64,000 nucleotides of DNA from Pseudomonas fluorescens. GTDB taxonomy: Bacteria > Pseudomonadota > Gammaproteobacteria > Pseudomonadales > Pseudomonadaceae. This document shows, in pieces, positions 34,337 to 43,677 of the stretch (the stretch's first letter is position 1; every line of letters starts with the position of its first letter). Location of the stretch: assembly GCF_018614775.1 (NCBI RefSeq), contig NZ_JAGGOF010000016.1, forward strand, positions 30,571 to 94,570, in the 5' to 3' direction. A program made the position numbers and the translations under genes. The notes beneath the pieces were generated by a model. That model did not search any database. It saw only the letters and a list, made by a program, of their open reading frames with translations, and had not been told where the DNA came from.

Positions 34337-37300
34337 TTACTTGACCAACACCTGCTCCAGCACCACTTCCAGCGGATGGCGCAGTTGCTTGTCCGCCAGG
34401 CGTTTGACCTGGCTACGGCAGGAATACCCTGTCGCCAGTGCTTCGCCGGCCTTGTCCAGCTTACCCGCCCAGGACTGCTCGAAAATGGTCCGCGAGGTCT
34501 CCTGGTTACGCACCTCATGCCCATAGGTGCCGGACATGCCGCAGCAGCCCGTCGCCTCGGTCACCAGCTTGAGCCCCAGCTTGGCGAACACGCTTTGCCA
34601 CTGGGAGGTGCTGGCCGGCACGTTGGTTTTTTCGGTGCAGTGCGCCAGCAAACGGAATGTCTGTGGCGCGGTGTTGGTCTTTTGCGGCACCGCGTCGACG
34701 AGCCACTCCTGAGGCAGCAGGACCTTCGGACAGTCGTTGAGCCCCGGCACCTTTTGGTATTCCTGGCGATACACCAGGGTCATGGCCGGGTCGAGGCCAA
34801 CCAGCGGCACCGAACAGTCGGCGAGCGCCTTGAGCTGAGTGGCGTTGCGGATCGCCGCCTTGTTGAAGGCACCGAGGAAACCCTGCACGTGCAGTGGCTT
34901 GCCATTGGCGCTGTATGGCGCCAGGAACACTCGATAACCCAACCGATGAGCCAACTCGATGAAGGACGCGAGCAGCGGTGTCTCGAAGTAACGGGTGAAA
35001 GCGTCCTGCACCAACACCACGCTGCGCTCACGTTGCGCGGGAGTCAGCTCACGCAGGGCGGGCACGCTGGCGACGGCGACCTTGCAGCGGGTCAAGGTGG
35101 CCTGAAAGTTGTAGCGGCTGATCAGCGGGCTGTCGACCATGCCCACCTGGCGGGCGAGCAGCCGGCTCAGCCATTTCGAACCCATCACCGCGTTATAGAG
35201 CCCCGGTGCGTAGGCCATGTAGGGCATGGTGAATTCCAGCGAACCGATCAGGTAGTCACGCAGCGGCCGTTGATAGCGGCCATGGTAGAGCTGCAGGAAC
35301 CGCGAGCGGAACTCAGGCACGTTGACCTTGATCGGGCACTGTCCCGCGCAGGATTTGCAGGCCAGGCAGCCGGCCATGGCGTCGTAGACTTCATGGGAGA
35401 AATCCGCCTCGCCCCGGGACCGCGCACGACTGTTGCGCAGCCGCGCCGGCAAGCCTTTCAACCAGGACGCACCGCCTCGCGCCGCCTCCAGCACATCGAC
35501 GTTGGCCGCGCCTTGCAGGCGCAGCCATTCGCGCATCAGCGAGGCCCGGCCCTTGGGCGAATGCTGGCGTTCGCGGGTGGCTTTCCATGACGGGCACATC
35601 GCATCGTCAGGGTCGAAGTTGTAGCAGGCGCCGTTGCCGTTGCAATGCACGGCGGTGCCGTAGCTTTGCCAGACGCGCTCGTCTATCTGCCGATCGAGGT
35701 CACCGCGCAGGGTCACCTCGTTGACCTTGAGCAGGCCTTCGGCGGCGTCCGGCGGTGTGCAGATCTTGCCGGGGTTGAGCTGGTTGTAGGGGTCGAACGC
35801 GCCCTTGAGCGTTTGCAGCGCCGGGTACAGTTCGCCAAAAAAAGCCGGCACGTACTCCGAGCGCAAACCCTTGCCATGCTCGCCCCACAACAAGCCGCCA
35901 TAGCGCAGGGTGAGTTCGGCCACGGCATCGGAAATCGGCTTGACCAGTGCGGCCTGGGCCGGGTCTTTCATGTCGAGTGCCGGACGCACGTGCAACACGC
36001 CGGCATCGACGTGACCGAACATCCCATAGCTCAAGCCATGACCGTCCAGCAACGCACGAAACTCGGCGATGTAGTCGGCCAGTCGCTCCGGCGGTACGGC
36101 GGTGTCTTCCACGAACGGCTGCGGACGGACCTCGCCCTCGACGTTGCCAAGCAGCCCCACCGAGCGCTTGCGCATGGCGTAGACGCGATTCACCGCTTCG
36201 GCGCCTTCGGCCAGCGTGTGGCCCAGGCGCTCGATGGTCGTATCGTTTTGCAGATGTTCGACAAAGGCCGCCACCCGGGCGTTCACCTGCGCGACGTCGT
36301 TGCCGCTGAACTCCACCAGATTGATGCCCAGGGTCGGGCGCTCGGCGTCCGCCGGGAAGTATTCGGCGACGCTGTGCCAGACGATGTCTTTCATCGCCAG
36401 CAGCAACACCTTGGAATCCACCGTTTCGATCGACAGGGGCTCATGGGCCAACAATGCATTAGCGTCACGCAGGGCATCCATGAAGCTGGCGTAGCGCACG
36501 TTCACCAGTACCGAGTACTTGGGGATCGGCAGCACGTTGAGCTTGGCCTCGACCACGAAGCCCAACGAGCCTTCGGCGCCACAGAGCACGCTGTTCAGGT
36601 TGAAACGACCGTGCTCGTCACGCAGGTGGGCCAGGTCGTAACCGGTCAGGCAGCGGTTGAGCTTGGGAAAGACCGACTCGATCAAGTCAGCCTGGGTTTC
36701 CTGGATCTGCCGTGCGGTGCGGTACACCTCGCCGATGCGCCCGGGCTCGGCACAAACCGTTTCCAGGTCGGCGTCGGACAGCGGCTGGCTGTGCAGGCGC
36801 TCACCGCCGAGCAGCACGCTGTGCAGCTCCAGCACATGATCACGGGTCTTGCCGTAGGTGCAACTGCCCTGGCCACTGGCATCGGTGTTGATCATGCCGC
36901 CGACGGTGGCGCGGTTGGAAGTGGACAGCTCGGGGGCGAAGAACAACCCGTGGGGCTTGAGCGCGGCATTGAGCTGGTCCTTGACCACGCCCGCTTGCAC
37001 CCGCACCCAACGCTCGGCCACGTTGATTTCGAGGATGGTATTCATGTGCCGCGACAGATCGACCACGATGCCGTCGGTGAGCGACTGCCCGTTGGTCCCG
37101 GTACCGCCGCCCCGTGGCGTCAGCTTGATCTGGCGAAAACGCGGTTCGGCCATCAGGCTGGCGATGCGTGCAACGTCGTCGGCGTCCAGGGGAAACACCG
37201 CAGCTTGCGGCAGGCGCTGGTAGATCGAGTTGTCGGTCGCCAGCACGGTACGGGTCGCGTAGTCGGCACTCAGGTGGCCGCGGAAACCACTGGCGCGCAG

Positions 37301-37360
37301 GGCTTCGAGAAAGTCCGGGTAATGGGCCGCAGGGGCAATGGCCGGCAGTTGGGCAATCAT
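34337..37360 (-). CDS. ydiJ: YdiJ-like FAD and iron-sulfur dehydrogenase (D-2-hydroxyglutarate dehydrogenase type)
   Basis: A 1007-residue fusion, close in length to E. coli YdiJ. Residues 45-500 form a GlcD-like FAD_binding_4 oxidase with PRGGGTGTNGQSLTDGIVVD and TVGGMINTDASGQGS. Residues about 560-690 are a ferredoxin-like region with CLACKSCAGQCP, a 4Fe-4S site. The C-terminal third has CCG-type motifs (TEATGCCGMSGTYGHE). YdiJ proteins oxidise D-2-hydroxyglutarate or related D-hydroxy acids and pass electrons to the respiratory chain. A divergent LysR gene begins 145 bases away. Confidence 0.88.
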   Translation of the reverse strand: MIAQLPAIAPAAHYPDFLEALRASGFRGHLSADYATRTVLATDNSIYQRLPQAAVFPLDADDVARIASLMAEPRFRQIKLTPRGGGTGTNGQSLTDGIVVDLSRHMNTILEINVAERWVRVQAGVVKDQLNAALKPHGLFFAPELSTSNRATVGGMINTDASGQGSCTYGKTRDHVLELHSVLLGGERLHSQPLSDADLETVCAEPGRIGEVYRTARQIQETQADLIESVFPKLNRCLTGYDLAHLRDEHGRFNLNSVLCGAEGSLGFVVEAKLNVLPIPKYSVLVNVRYASFMDALRDANALLAHEPLSIETVDSKVLLLAMKDIVWHSVAEYFPADAERPTLGINLVEFSGNDVAQVNARVAAFVEHLQNDTTIERLGHTLAEGAEAVNRVYAMRKRSVGLLGNVEGEVRPQPFVEDTAVPPERLADYIAEFRALLDGHGLSYGMFGHVDAGVLHVRPALDMKDPAQAALVKPISDAVAELTLRYGGLLWGEHGKGLRSEYVPAFFGELYPALQTLKGAFDPYNQLNPGKICTPPDAAEGLLKVNEVTLRGDLDRQIDERVWQSYGTAVHCNGNGACYNFDPDDAMCPSWKATRERQHSPKGRASLMREWLRLQGAANVDVLEAARGGASWLKGLPARLRNSRARSRGEADFSHEVYDAMAGCLACKSCAGQCPIKVNVPEFRSRFLQLYHGRYQRPLRDYLIGSLEFTMPYMAYAPGLYNAVMGSKWLSRLLARQVGMVDSPLISRYNFQATLTRCKVAVASVPALRELTPAQRERSVVLVQDAFTRYFETPLLASFIELAHRLGYRVFLAPYSANGKPLHVQGFLGAFNKAAIRNATQLKALADCSVPLVGLDPAMTLVYRQEYQKVPGLNDCPKVLLPQEWLVDAVPQKTNTAPQTFRLLAHCTEKTNVPASTSQWQSVFAKLGLKLVTEATGCCGMSGTYGHEVRNQETSRTIFEQSWAGKLDKAGEALATGYSCRSQVKRLADKQLRHPLEVVLEQVLVK

Positions 37361-37505
37361 TCAATGGCCTCTTATGGGCTAATCACGTAATACTTGTCGC
37401 CCGCGCATGAATAGGTCAGGCTCAGGCCAGCATTTTCGTCAATGTTCCCTCAGGTTCCGCTGTCATACAAACGGATAATCCTGCCGCTATCGATGACTTT
37501 TCCGA

Positions 37506-38390
37506 ATGAATTACCGTCACCTCACCCCATCCATGTCGCTGCTGCTGGCATTTGAAGCCGCCGCCCGCCATGAAAGCTATACCCGCGCCGCGGTTGAATT
37601 GTCGCTGACCCAAAGCGCCGTCAGCCGCCAGGTCCAGGCCTTGGAAGAGCAATTGGGGCTGACCCTGTTTCGCCGTGAAGGCCGGCAGGTGCGGCTGACC
37701 GATGTCGGTCGCCTCTACCAGCGGGAAATGAGCGAAGCACTCGGGCGCATTCGCAGCGCAACGCTACAGGCGATGGCGTATCAATCCGGCAGCGGCACCT
37801 TGCGCCTGGCGACGTTGCCGACCTTCGGTTCGAAGTGGCTGCTGCCGCGCCTGCATGCGTTCTACAAAACCCATCCAGGCATCCTCGTGCACATCAATTC
37901 GCGGATCGACGCCATCGATTTCGACACCAGCGACATCGACGCCGCCATCGTCGTTGGCGTTGCCGACCTGCCAGGCCTGATCAGCCATCGCCTGCACGCC
38001 GAAGAGCTGACCGTGGTTATTTCAGCGCAGGCGGCCAAGGCCCATGAAACCTGGACACCCCAGCGGATCAGCGAACAAACGCTGCTCAACGTGGCGAACA
38101 ACCCCACCGTCTGGGGTGACTGGTTCAGTCATTACAACCTGCCCCATCGCATGATGCGCCTGGGCCCCAGTTTCGAACTCACCTCACACCTGCTCCAGGC
38201 CGTGAAAGCGGACATCGGCATCGGCCTGGTGCCCCGCATCCTGGTGGCCGAGGAGTTGGCCAACGGCGAATTGATCAGCCTTGACCTGCCGGTCGCCAGC
38301 CGCCGCAGTTATTACCTGACCTACCCGCCCCGCAATGAGATGCTGCCATCGCTGCGGGCGTTTCGGAGTTGGTTGTTGGAGCAGATCTGA
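37506..38390 (+). CDS. LysR-family transcriptional regulator, GcvA-like
   Basis: A 294-residue LysR protein with the GcvA-type N-terminus MSLLLAFEAAARHESYTRAA and QSAVSRQVQALEEQLGLTLF, and the effector-domain motif TLPTFGSKWLLPRLHAFY. It is divergent from the YdiJ-like gene and probably regulates it. It ends 18 bases before the convergent alpha/beta hydrolase gene. Confidence 0.88.
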   Translation: MNYRHLTPSMSLLLAFEAAARHESYTRAAVELSLTQSAVSRQVQALEEQLGLTLFRREGRQVRLTDVGRLYQREMSEALGRIRSATLQAMAYQSGSGTLRLATLPTFGSKWLLPRLHAFYKTHPGILVHINSRIDAIDFDTSDIDAAIVVGVADLPGLISHRLHAEELTVVISAQAAKAHETWTPQRISEQTLLNVANNPTVWGDWFSHYNLPHRMMRLGPSFELTSHLLQAVKADIGIGLVPRILVAEELANGELISLDLPVASRRSYYLTYPPRNEMLPSLRAFRSWLLEQI

Positions 38391-38408
38391 CGCGCAGGCA
38401 AGCCGGGC

Positions 38409-39299
38409 TCAGCGCCCCAGCCCGGGGGGTGAGATGAACCCAGTAATGGCCGCGACGACCTCGTTGCCCCGCTCAAGATAAGGCACATGCCCTGAATCCT
38501 CGATCACCTGGCCACGGGCATCGGGCAGTTGCTGGAGCAGTTGATCCAGGGTCGCGGGAAGGAACACCTGGTCATGTCGTCCCCAGATCACCAACGTCCT
38601 CGAGGCGATCTGAGGAAGCCGCTCCAGCAGCACATCCAGACCTTCGCGGCGAAAGTCCTTGATCACCCGCTGCACCGCCGCGAACTTCGCCTTGCCACTG
38701 GCAGCCATGGCCCGCGCCAGACGCCCACCCACCTGGGGCGGCTGCTGGAACAGCAGGCTCCAGAACTGCCTCATCTCCTCCACCGTACGATAGCCGAAAA
38801 CGCTGCCCTGCCCTTGCAGGCCAGTCTGCAGCATCGGGCCAAGCGCGTTCGAGCCGAGCCCAGCCGGCGCCAGCAGGACCAAGTGACTGACCCGCTGGGG
38901 ATACTTCGCGGCGTACAAACCGGCTACGCAGCCGCCCAAGGAGCTGCCGACCAGCACGAAGGGGCCCTCGACCACTTTCTCCAGCAGGCCCTCAAGCGCG
39001 GCCAGCAAGGCCTGCGGCCCGTAACCCGCAGCCGACTCATACAAGGACTGGCCATGGCCCGGCAGATCGACGAAGACGCAAGGGTAATGACGCGCCATGC
39101 CCAGGATTGCCGGCCCCCATTGATCCTTGCTGGCGCCCAGGCCGTGCAGGATGACCAGGGTTGGCCCTGCCCGGCCTGAAGTATTTTGCAGGTAAGCCAA
39201 CCGTCCCTGCTCACTTGTGTGCCAGCGCAGCTTCAAGCCGAACTGCCTGCGGTGGATCAAGCGCAAAGTGCCGAGCAACAGGTGATCAACGGCGTTCAT
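38409..39299 (-). CDS. Alpha/beta hydrolase, last gene of the aryl-cluster operon
   Basis: A 296-residue alpha/beta hydrolase with the oxyanion motif HGLGAS, nucleophile elbow VGSSLGGC, the acid Asp in WGRHDQVF and His in DSGHVPY. All three catalytic residues are present. The closest general pattern is the esterase/epoxide hydrolase/MhpC branch. It overlaps the exporter gene by 14 bases, so it belongs to the same operon. It could hydrolyse an acyl-thioester or lactone intermediate, or degrade the product; the sequence does not decide. Confidence 0.88.
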   Translation of the reverse strand: MNAVDHLLLGTLRLIHRRQFGLKLRWHTSEQGRLAYLQNTSGRAGPTLVILHGLGASKDQWGPAILGMARHYPCVFVDLPGHGQSLYESAAGYGPQALLAALEGLLEKVVEGPFVLVGSSLGGCVAGLYAAKYPQRVSHLVLLAPAGLGSNALGPMLQTGLQGQGSVFGYRTVEEMRQFWSLLFQQPPQVGGRLARAMAASGKAKFAAVQRVIKDFRREGLDVLLERLPQIASRTLVIWGRHDQVFLPATLDQLLQQLPDARGQVIEDSGHVPYLERGNEVVAAITGFISPPGLGR

Positions 39300-40194
39300 C
39301 CGCCACCCCTTGCCGTTTACGGCCAGCCAATCTGTCCAAGAGCTTTTCCGGCAGGCGCAGTTGGCACAGCGCCACGCCTGATAGCGTCAGTCCGGCGCCG
39401 ATCACCAGTCGCTGGCTGACGCCTTCAGCGAGCAGAATCTGGCTGACGGCGATTGCGAACAGCGGCACCAGGAGCAAGTACGGACTCAGTTGCTGCATCG
39501 AATTGCGCCCGAGCAACCAGAACCACAGGCCGAACCCCAGCAGGCCACCACTGAGCGCCGTATACACGACCGCCCACCAGGCCTGGGCGCTGGCCGCCTG
39601 GACGCTTGCCCATTGCCCGCCTTCCTGGATGAACGACCACAGCAGCAATTGCGGCGCGGCAATGGCAGCGGTCCAGGCACTTAATGCCAGCGGGTCCAAC
39701 GGCCCGAGACGCTTGGTCAACACCGACCCGAGCGCGAACGCAAGGGCCGCCAGCGCCACCAGCAGCATGCCGACCAACGTTCCGCTGGCCGACGGCTTGG
39801 CCAACAACACCAGGACCCCGGCGAACGCCAGCAGGATGCCTACCAGCACGCGCACCTTGAGCACTTCGCCCAACAACGCACACGCCAGGATCAGGGTGAA
39901 GGGCGCCGCCACCTGATAGATGATCGCCGAGGTCGAGGCATCCACCCGGGCGATGCCGCAATACAACAAGCCAAAGTGCAAGGTGCCGGTGATCGTCGCG
40001 ACCAGCGCCACGGTCCCGAACTGCTCGCGCTTGATACGCTTGAGCAACGGCAGGAGAAACAGCGCCATGATCGCGTAGCGCATGGCAACCATGAGGATCG
40101 GCGGCAATTCGGCGCCGCCGATCTTCACAGCGGTGACTTGGGCGCCCCAGAGCAACGCGACCAGCAGCGCCAGCAGTGAATCTTTCAATGGCAT
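39286..40194 (-). CDS. EamA/DMT-family transporter, likely exporter
   Basis: A 302-residue inner-membrane protein with about ten hydrophobic segments in two EamA repeats. The first begins LLALLVALLWGAQVTAVKIG and includes the usual MVAMRYAIMALFLLPL; the second includes LLGFGLWFWLL. DMT proteins often export amino acids, amines or small aromatic metabolites. Its place inside the biosynthetic operon suggests it exports the product. It starts five bases after the flavoprotein stop. Confidence 0.88.
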   Translation of the reverse strand: MPLKDSLLALLVALLWGAQVTAVKIGGAELPPILMVAMRYAIMALFLLPLLKRIKREQFGTVALVATITGTLHFGLLYCGIARVDASTSAIIYQVAAPFTLILACALLGEVLKVRVLVGILLAFAGVLVLLAKPSASGTLVGMLLVALAALAFALGSVLTKRLGPLDPLALSAWTAAIAAPQLLLWSFIQEGGQWASVQAASAQAWWAVVYTALSGGLLGFGLWFWLLGRNSMQQLSPYLLLVPLFAIAVSQILLAEGVSQRLVIGAGLTLSGVALCQLRLPEKLLDRLAGRKRQGVADERR

Positions 40195-40199
40195 GACAG

Positions 40200-40811
40200 T
40201 TATCCCTTCTGTAACTGGATGGGGCGCAGGATCCGCTCCGGCTTGGCCGGCACGAGCCCCGTAGGGTGGAGTCGACGGTGGTGTTCACAAAGCCGATCCA
40301 GCGTCTCGCACAAGGCCTGCTCCGCTTCCGGGTCGTGGGCCAGTTGCGTCTGGAAGCATGGCGGAAAGCCCGAGCCCACCAGAATCATCTTGTTGAGCAG
40401 CACGTTCAGCGCTACCTGGGAGAAAACGGCCGTGTGCCCATAGCGCCGGCCGACGACCGCAATCGCCGCGAGCTTGTCGCGCAACGGCCGCTGACGTGGC
40501 CGTAGGAAGCCGTATCCGACTCTCTCCAGGAACGCCTGGAAGCGACTGTTGGTGCCGTAGGCGTGCATGACGGGGAGGTAGAGCACCGCATCGGCGCGGT
40601 CCAGCCGCGTCACCAACTGCCCGACGTCGTCCTGCAATGCGCAGTCCCGCTCCGAACAGGCGTTGTCGGCGTCGCAGTAGTCGATCCGGTAGTCCTTGAG
40701 CCAGATGTCATCGACCTCGACCTCCTCGCCCAAGTGGCGGCGCACCAGCGCCACCACCCGTGCACTGACCCCACAAGGTCGACTGGAACCGACAATGATG
40801 GTCAGGTTCAT
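40200..40811 (-). CDS. NAD(P)H-dependent flavodoxin-like oxidoreductase
   Basis: A 203-residue flavodoxin-fold protein. The FMN phosphate loop is IVGSSRPCGVSARVV, and PVMHAYGTNSRFQAFLERVG is the typical dimer/flavin-contact region. A Cys-rich stretch (YCDADNACSERDCALQDDV) matches the position seen in iron-sulfur flavoproteins and WrbA/MdaB relatives. It could supply electrons to the adjacent di-iron-type protein. The gene starts three bases after that gene. Confidence 0.85.
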   Translation of the reverse strand: MNLTIIVGSSRPCGVSARVVALVRRHLGEEVEVDDIWLKDYRIDYCDADNACSERDCALQDDVGQLVTRLDRADAVLYLPVMHAYGTNSRFQAFLERVGYGFLRPRQRPLRDKLAAIAVVGRRYGHTAVFSQVALNVLLNKMILVGSGFPPCFQTQLAHDPEAEQALCETLDRLCEHHRRLHPTGLVPAKPERILRPIQLQKG

Positions 40812-40814
40812 GAT

Positions 40815-41498
40815 TCAGGATGCCTCCCGCAACCCTTCTTCACTCACCAGGTAGGCCCGCAGCGCCTCCTCCATCAACTGCCCGGTGAGCCACAACGTGA
40901 CACGCGCCACTTCCTTGATCTGGCGACGATGCTCCTCGGTCTTCACTGCACGTTGCATGGCCGTGCGCACTTCCTTGGCATGCTTCTCATCAATGGTCGA
41001 GTGGGCGACGAAAAACGTCATCTGCTCGTCCTTCAGGCCTAAGTCGGCGCGGAACCTTTCCAGGATCGGCTGGATGTGCTCATAAACATCCTCGGCCCAA
41101 TAGCTGTAGCCCAGCCGTGCGACCGGCCCCTTGCGGATTGCCACGTCGTTGAGAAAAGCGATCAGCGCCTGGGTCGGTGCCAGGGGCGCCGGCATTTCCT
41201 GCGGCAGCAGCCCGACCGATTCGAGATCGCGCAGCACCATGCGTTCATGGCCCAATTCCTCCAGGGCGTGCTTGTAGACGAAACGCAGCAGCGTCGTTTC
41301 TTCCGGATCGGCGCTGAAGGCGCACGCGGCCTGGTTGACCGAGTTGTAGCGGGTGTAGTGGTACACCTGCAGCATCAACTGCTGATAGAGCGCGGGCGAA
41401 GTGGGGTTTTCTTGGCTGAACTTCCAGTAGGCGCCCTGCTTGATCTGGGCCCAACCCGCTTCGACGACGGCGTCGAGTTCCTTGAAGAATGCTTGCAT
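40815..41498 (-). CDS. Heme-oxygenase-like (TenA/PqqC fold) di-iron-type enzyme
   Basis: A 227-residue all-helical protein. The metal-ligand pattern of heme-oxygenase-like di-iron oxidases is visible: Glu80/Glu81-x2-His84 in HALEELGHE, Glu136 in SYWAEDVYE, and His166-x3-Asp170-x2-His173 in VAHSTIDEKHAKE. Enzymes of this class oxidise amines to N-oxygenated products, cleave C-C bonds, or make terminal alkenes from fatty acids (UndA). The reaction here is unknown. It sits one base after the acyltransferase gene and is followed by a flavoprotein, so it may receive electrons from it. Confidence 0.8.
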   Translation of the reverse strand: MQAFFKELDAVVEAGWAQIKQGAYWKFSQENPTSPALYQQLMLQVYHYTRYNSVNQAACAFSADPEETTLLRFVYKHALEELGHERMVLRDLESVGLLPQEMPAPLAPTQALIAFLNDVAIRKGPVARLGYSYWAEDVYEHIQPILERFRADLGLKDEQMTFFVAHSTIDEKHAKEVRTAMQRAVKTEEHRRQIKEVARVTLWLTGQLMEEALRAYLVSEEGLREAS

Positions 41499-41499
41499 T

Positions 41500-42045
41500 T
41501 CAAATGGCTCCTTTTACGTTGTGGTAAACATTTTCGAGTTCCAGGTACACCAGGCTGTAGCGCCGCTCGACCTGCTCCCCGGTCCAGGTCACGTCATCCA
41601 CCAGCACGCGCCCACCCAGGCCGACATACAGCGCGGCCAACTGGCCGCGGCACAGTGCCGAGATGAACCGCAGGTGGGTGTTGGCCTTCAGCCAGATGGC
41701 CGCTTGCAGGAGAAACAGGCGCAGATGCCGTCCTCCGCGGTAGCGCTCGTCCAGCACCAAGCGATTGGCATCGAAGGCATCGGTCGACTGCTGGAAATAG
41801 GCGTGCACATTGACGGCGCGCTCAACGAAACTCAGGCCATGGCCCAGGGGCGTGACGCGCAAGGTCCCGACCACTTCGTCGTTGTCCAGGTAGATCAGAT
41901 GATAGGACAGCGCGTCGCGCACCTGCTCCCTTCGCTCGAAGTCATCCTCCCTGGCCGGATTGGTACCCAGGTAACGGCTGCGTAGTTGCCGGACGGCATC
42001 GAACAGCTCATTGGCGTGGTCGATCACGTGAACAGACAGGCTCAT
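41500..42045 (-). CDS. LuxI/FeeM-like GNAT-fold acyltransferase
   Basis: A 181-residue protein of the autoinducer-synthase/N-acyl amino-acid synthase type. Visible features are LRSRYLG (Arg22, Arg24) where LuxI proteins have the conserved Arg and aromatic cluster, YHLIYLDNDEVVGTLRVTP (residues 48-66), and ANRLVLDERYRGGRHLR (residues 93-109), which matches FeeM-type N-acyltransferases. It probably transfers an acyl or aryl-acyl group from CoA or ACP onto an amine or amino acid. The LuxI-like Glu/Asp pair is not cleanly identifiable, so it may not use SAM. The start MSLSVHV at 42045 has GAGG seven bases upstream. Confidence 0.72.
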   Translation of the reverse strand: MSLSVHVIDHANELFDAVRQLRSRYLGTNPAREDDFERREQVRDALSYHLIYLDNDEVVGTLRVTPLGHGLSFVERAVNVHAYFQQSTDAFDANRLVLDERYRGGRHLRLFLLQAAIWLKANTHLRFISALCRGQLAALYVGLGGRVLVDDVTWTGEQVERRYSLVYLELENVYHNVKGAI

Positions 42046-42053
42046 CGCTGACC

Positions 42054-43406
42054 TCACTGGCCTTGACGCTGATCGATGATGCGCGCTTCTTTCCAGCTGA
42101 ACCAACTGCCGAGGTTCACGTGGTCGGCCAGGTCGCCCACCACCATGACCGTGGCTTCGACCCCCAGCCGTTCGCGCAGCCGCTCCTTGATCAGCAGCAC
42201 CAGGCGCCCGCGATCGCCCTCGAAGAAGCGCGACATTTCCAGCTTGGCGATAACGGTGTCACGCTCATTGGCGCGACTGAGGACGATCTGATAGCCAAGG
42301 CACTGCTCGACGCCTTCAAGCAGCGCCTGCTCGATCTGCGCGGCCGAGAAGGCGCGATTGTTCAACTGCACGGCGTCCTTCACCCGGCCGACCACCTTGA
42401 CGGTCTGGCACATCGATTGCGGGTAGCCGGGCCGCGACTGGATCGAGACCAAGTCGCCAGTGCGGTAGCGAACCAGAGGCTTGCTGCCGGGAATCAACAT
42501 GGTCACGCATAGCTCACCGTCGCCGGTGCTGCCCAGACTTTCCCCTGACTTGGGATCGAGCACTTCGATGATGTAATTGAGGCGATGGGGGACCAGTTGG
42601 TCGTTGGCGTTGCAGGCCGCGATGATCATGGCTTCCTGGGAGCCATACAGGCTGTTGTAGGCCTGCGCACCCCACAGGCTGTAGAGGTTGTTCTTCAACG
42701 CGGGCGTGCACAACTCGCCGCTCATCATGAAAACGCGCAAGGCGAAATCCTCGCGCGGGTTGAAACCCTGGCGCTCGGCCTCCTTCGCCATGGCCAGCAA
42801 CAGCCCCGGGGCAGACGCGAGGACGCCGATGCGCAGGTCCTTGAGCAGTTGCAGGGACTTGGCCCAACCGATCACCGGCGAGTGCGGCCAGATCTTGGCA
42901 TTGCACAGGTCGAGCTGGGTGCAGACGTCGCCCAGGGTGTCGCCGAAAGAATGGACCTCGGTCGGACCCATGATGCCGACCACCGTCTTCTCCCCTGGAA
43001 AATGCTTTTCGATCACGGCCTGGTAGGCCATGGCCAGCTGGCGATTGCTGGCGTAGCTTTCCTTGCGGTCCCGCGGGCATGGCGTCGCGGGCCCGGTGGT
43101 ACCCGTGGTCTCATAATAGAAGATGCCGTCTTCAAGCGGTCCGGACAAGATATCGAAGCCGGCCTCGCGCAAGTCATCCTTGGTCGTGAAGGGCACGCTG
43201 ACGAGGTCATCCAGAGTCAGTGAACGCTCGTCGACCTGGGCAAGGTGTTCGGCATAGAACGGCGAGAACCTTTTCACGTGACCGATCACTTCCCGCAACT
43301 GCTCCTGGTGCCATGCCGCCAGCGCGGCGTCGCTGAGGACGTCGGTCCAGTAGGCATGATGGATCGGATCGTACCGTTTCTTGAATGTCTCTAAATGCTC
43401 TTTCAT
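42054..43406 (-). CDS. PaaK-like aryl/phenylacetate-CoA ligase
   Basis: A 450-residue member of the phenylacetate-CoA ligase group. The P-loop reads YYETTGTTGPATPCPRD (near residues 100-115), the core motif RYRTGDLVSI lies near residue 315, and the C-terminal catalytic Lys is in SWKEARIIDQR. Unlike the ligase at 24-25 kb, all catalytic elements are intact. It should activate an aryl or arylacetic acid as AMP and then CoA ester. First gene of the six-gene operon, divergent from the anthranilate-synthase-like genes. Anthranilate is a plausible substrate because of the neighbouring genes; this is inference. Confidence 0.85.
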   Translation of the reverse strand: MKEHLETFKKRYDPIHHAYWTDVLSDAALAAWHQEQLREVIGHVKRFSPFYAEHLAQVDERSLTLDDLVSVPFTTKDDLREAGFDILSGPLEDGIFYYETTGTTGPATPCPRDRKESYASNRQLAMAYQAVIEKHFPGEKTVVGIMGPTEVHSFGDTLGDVCTQLDLCNAKIWPHSPVIGWAKSLQLLKDLRIGVLASAPGLLLAMAKEAERQGFNPREDFALRVFMMSGELCTPALKNNLYSLWGAQAYNSLYGSQEAMIIAACNANDQLVPHRLNYIIEVLDPKSGESLGSTGDGELCVTMLIPGSKPLVRYRTGDLVSIQSRPGYPQSMCQTVKVVGRVKDAVQLNNRAFSAAQIEQALLEGVEQCLGYQIVLSRANERDTVIAKLEMSRFFEGDRGRLVLLIKERLRERLGVEATVMVVGDLADHVNLGSWFSWKEARIIDQRQGQ

Positions 43407-43651
43407 GTCAGCTGCTCAGGGTTGATGGGTTACTGAAACTCGTCGGCCGCTACGTTAGTGACAGAACTTACAAAGACCCAGCTGAGCTATTACACAGTTG
43501 TGCGCGCACGCGTTTCTTGTTATGAGCACGCGCTTACAGAATGAATGCCCAGGGACAGCATTCCCACTGACCAACATTAAGCAATGAATGAAAGGTCAAT
43601 CTCCGTCCCGGTTTACGGTTGACAGCCTCGGGGGGCACTGGTAATTTCGCC

Positions 43652-43677
43652 GCACTGCCATCTATTTCCCGCAGTGC
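43652..43677. promoter_or_regulatory. Candidate LuxR-type operator dyad, GCACTGC-N12-GCAGTGC
   Basis: Perfect seven-base arms GCACTGC and GCAGTGC are separated by 12 bases. The inner CTG and CAG lie 14 bases apart within a 20-bp core, close to the layout of lux boxes. It lies in the 43407-44059 divergent region, about 250 bases from the ligase start and 380 from the TrpE-like start. Confidence 0.4.
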
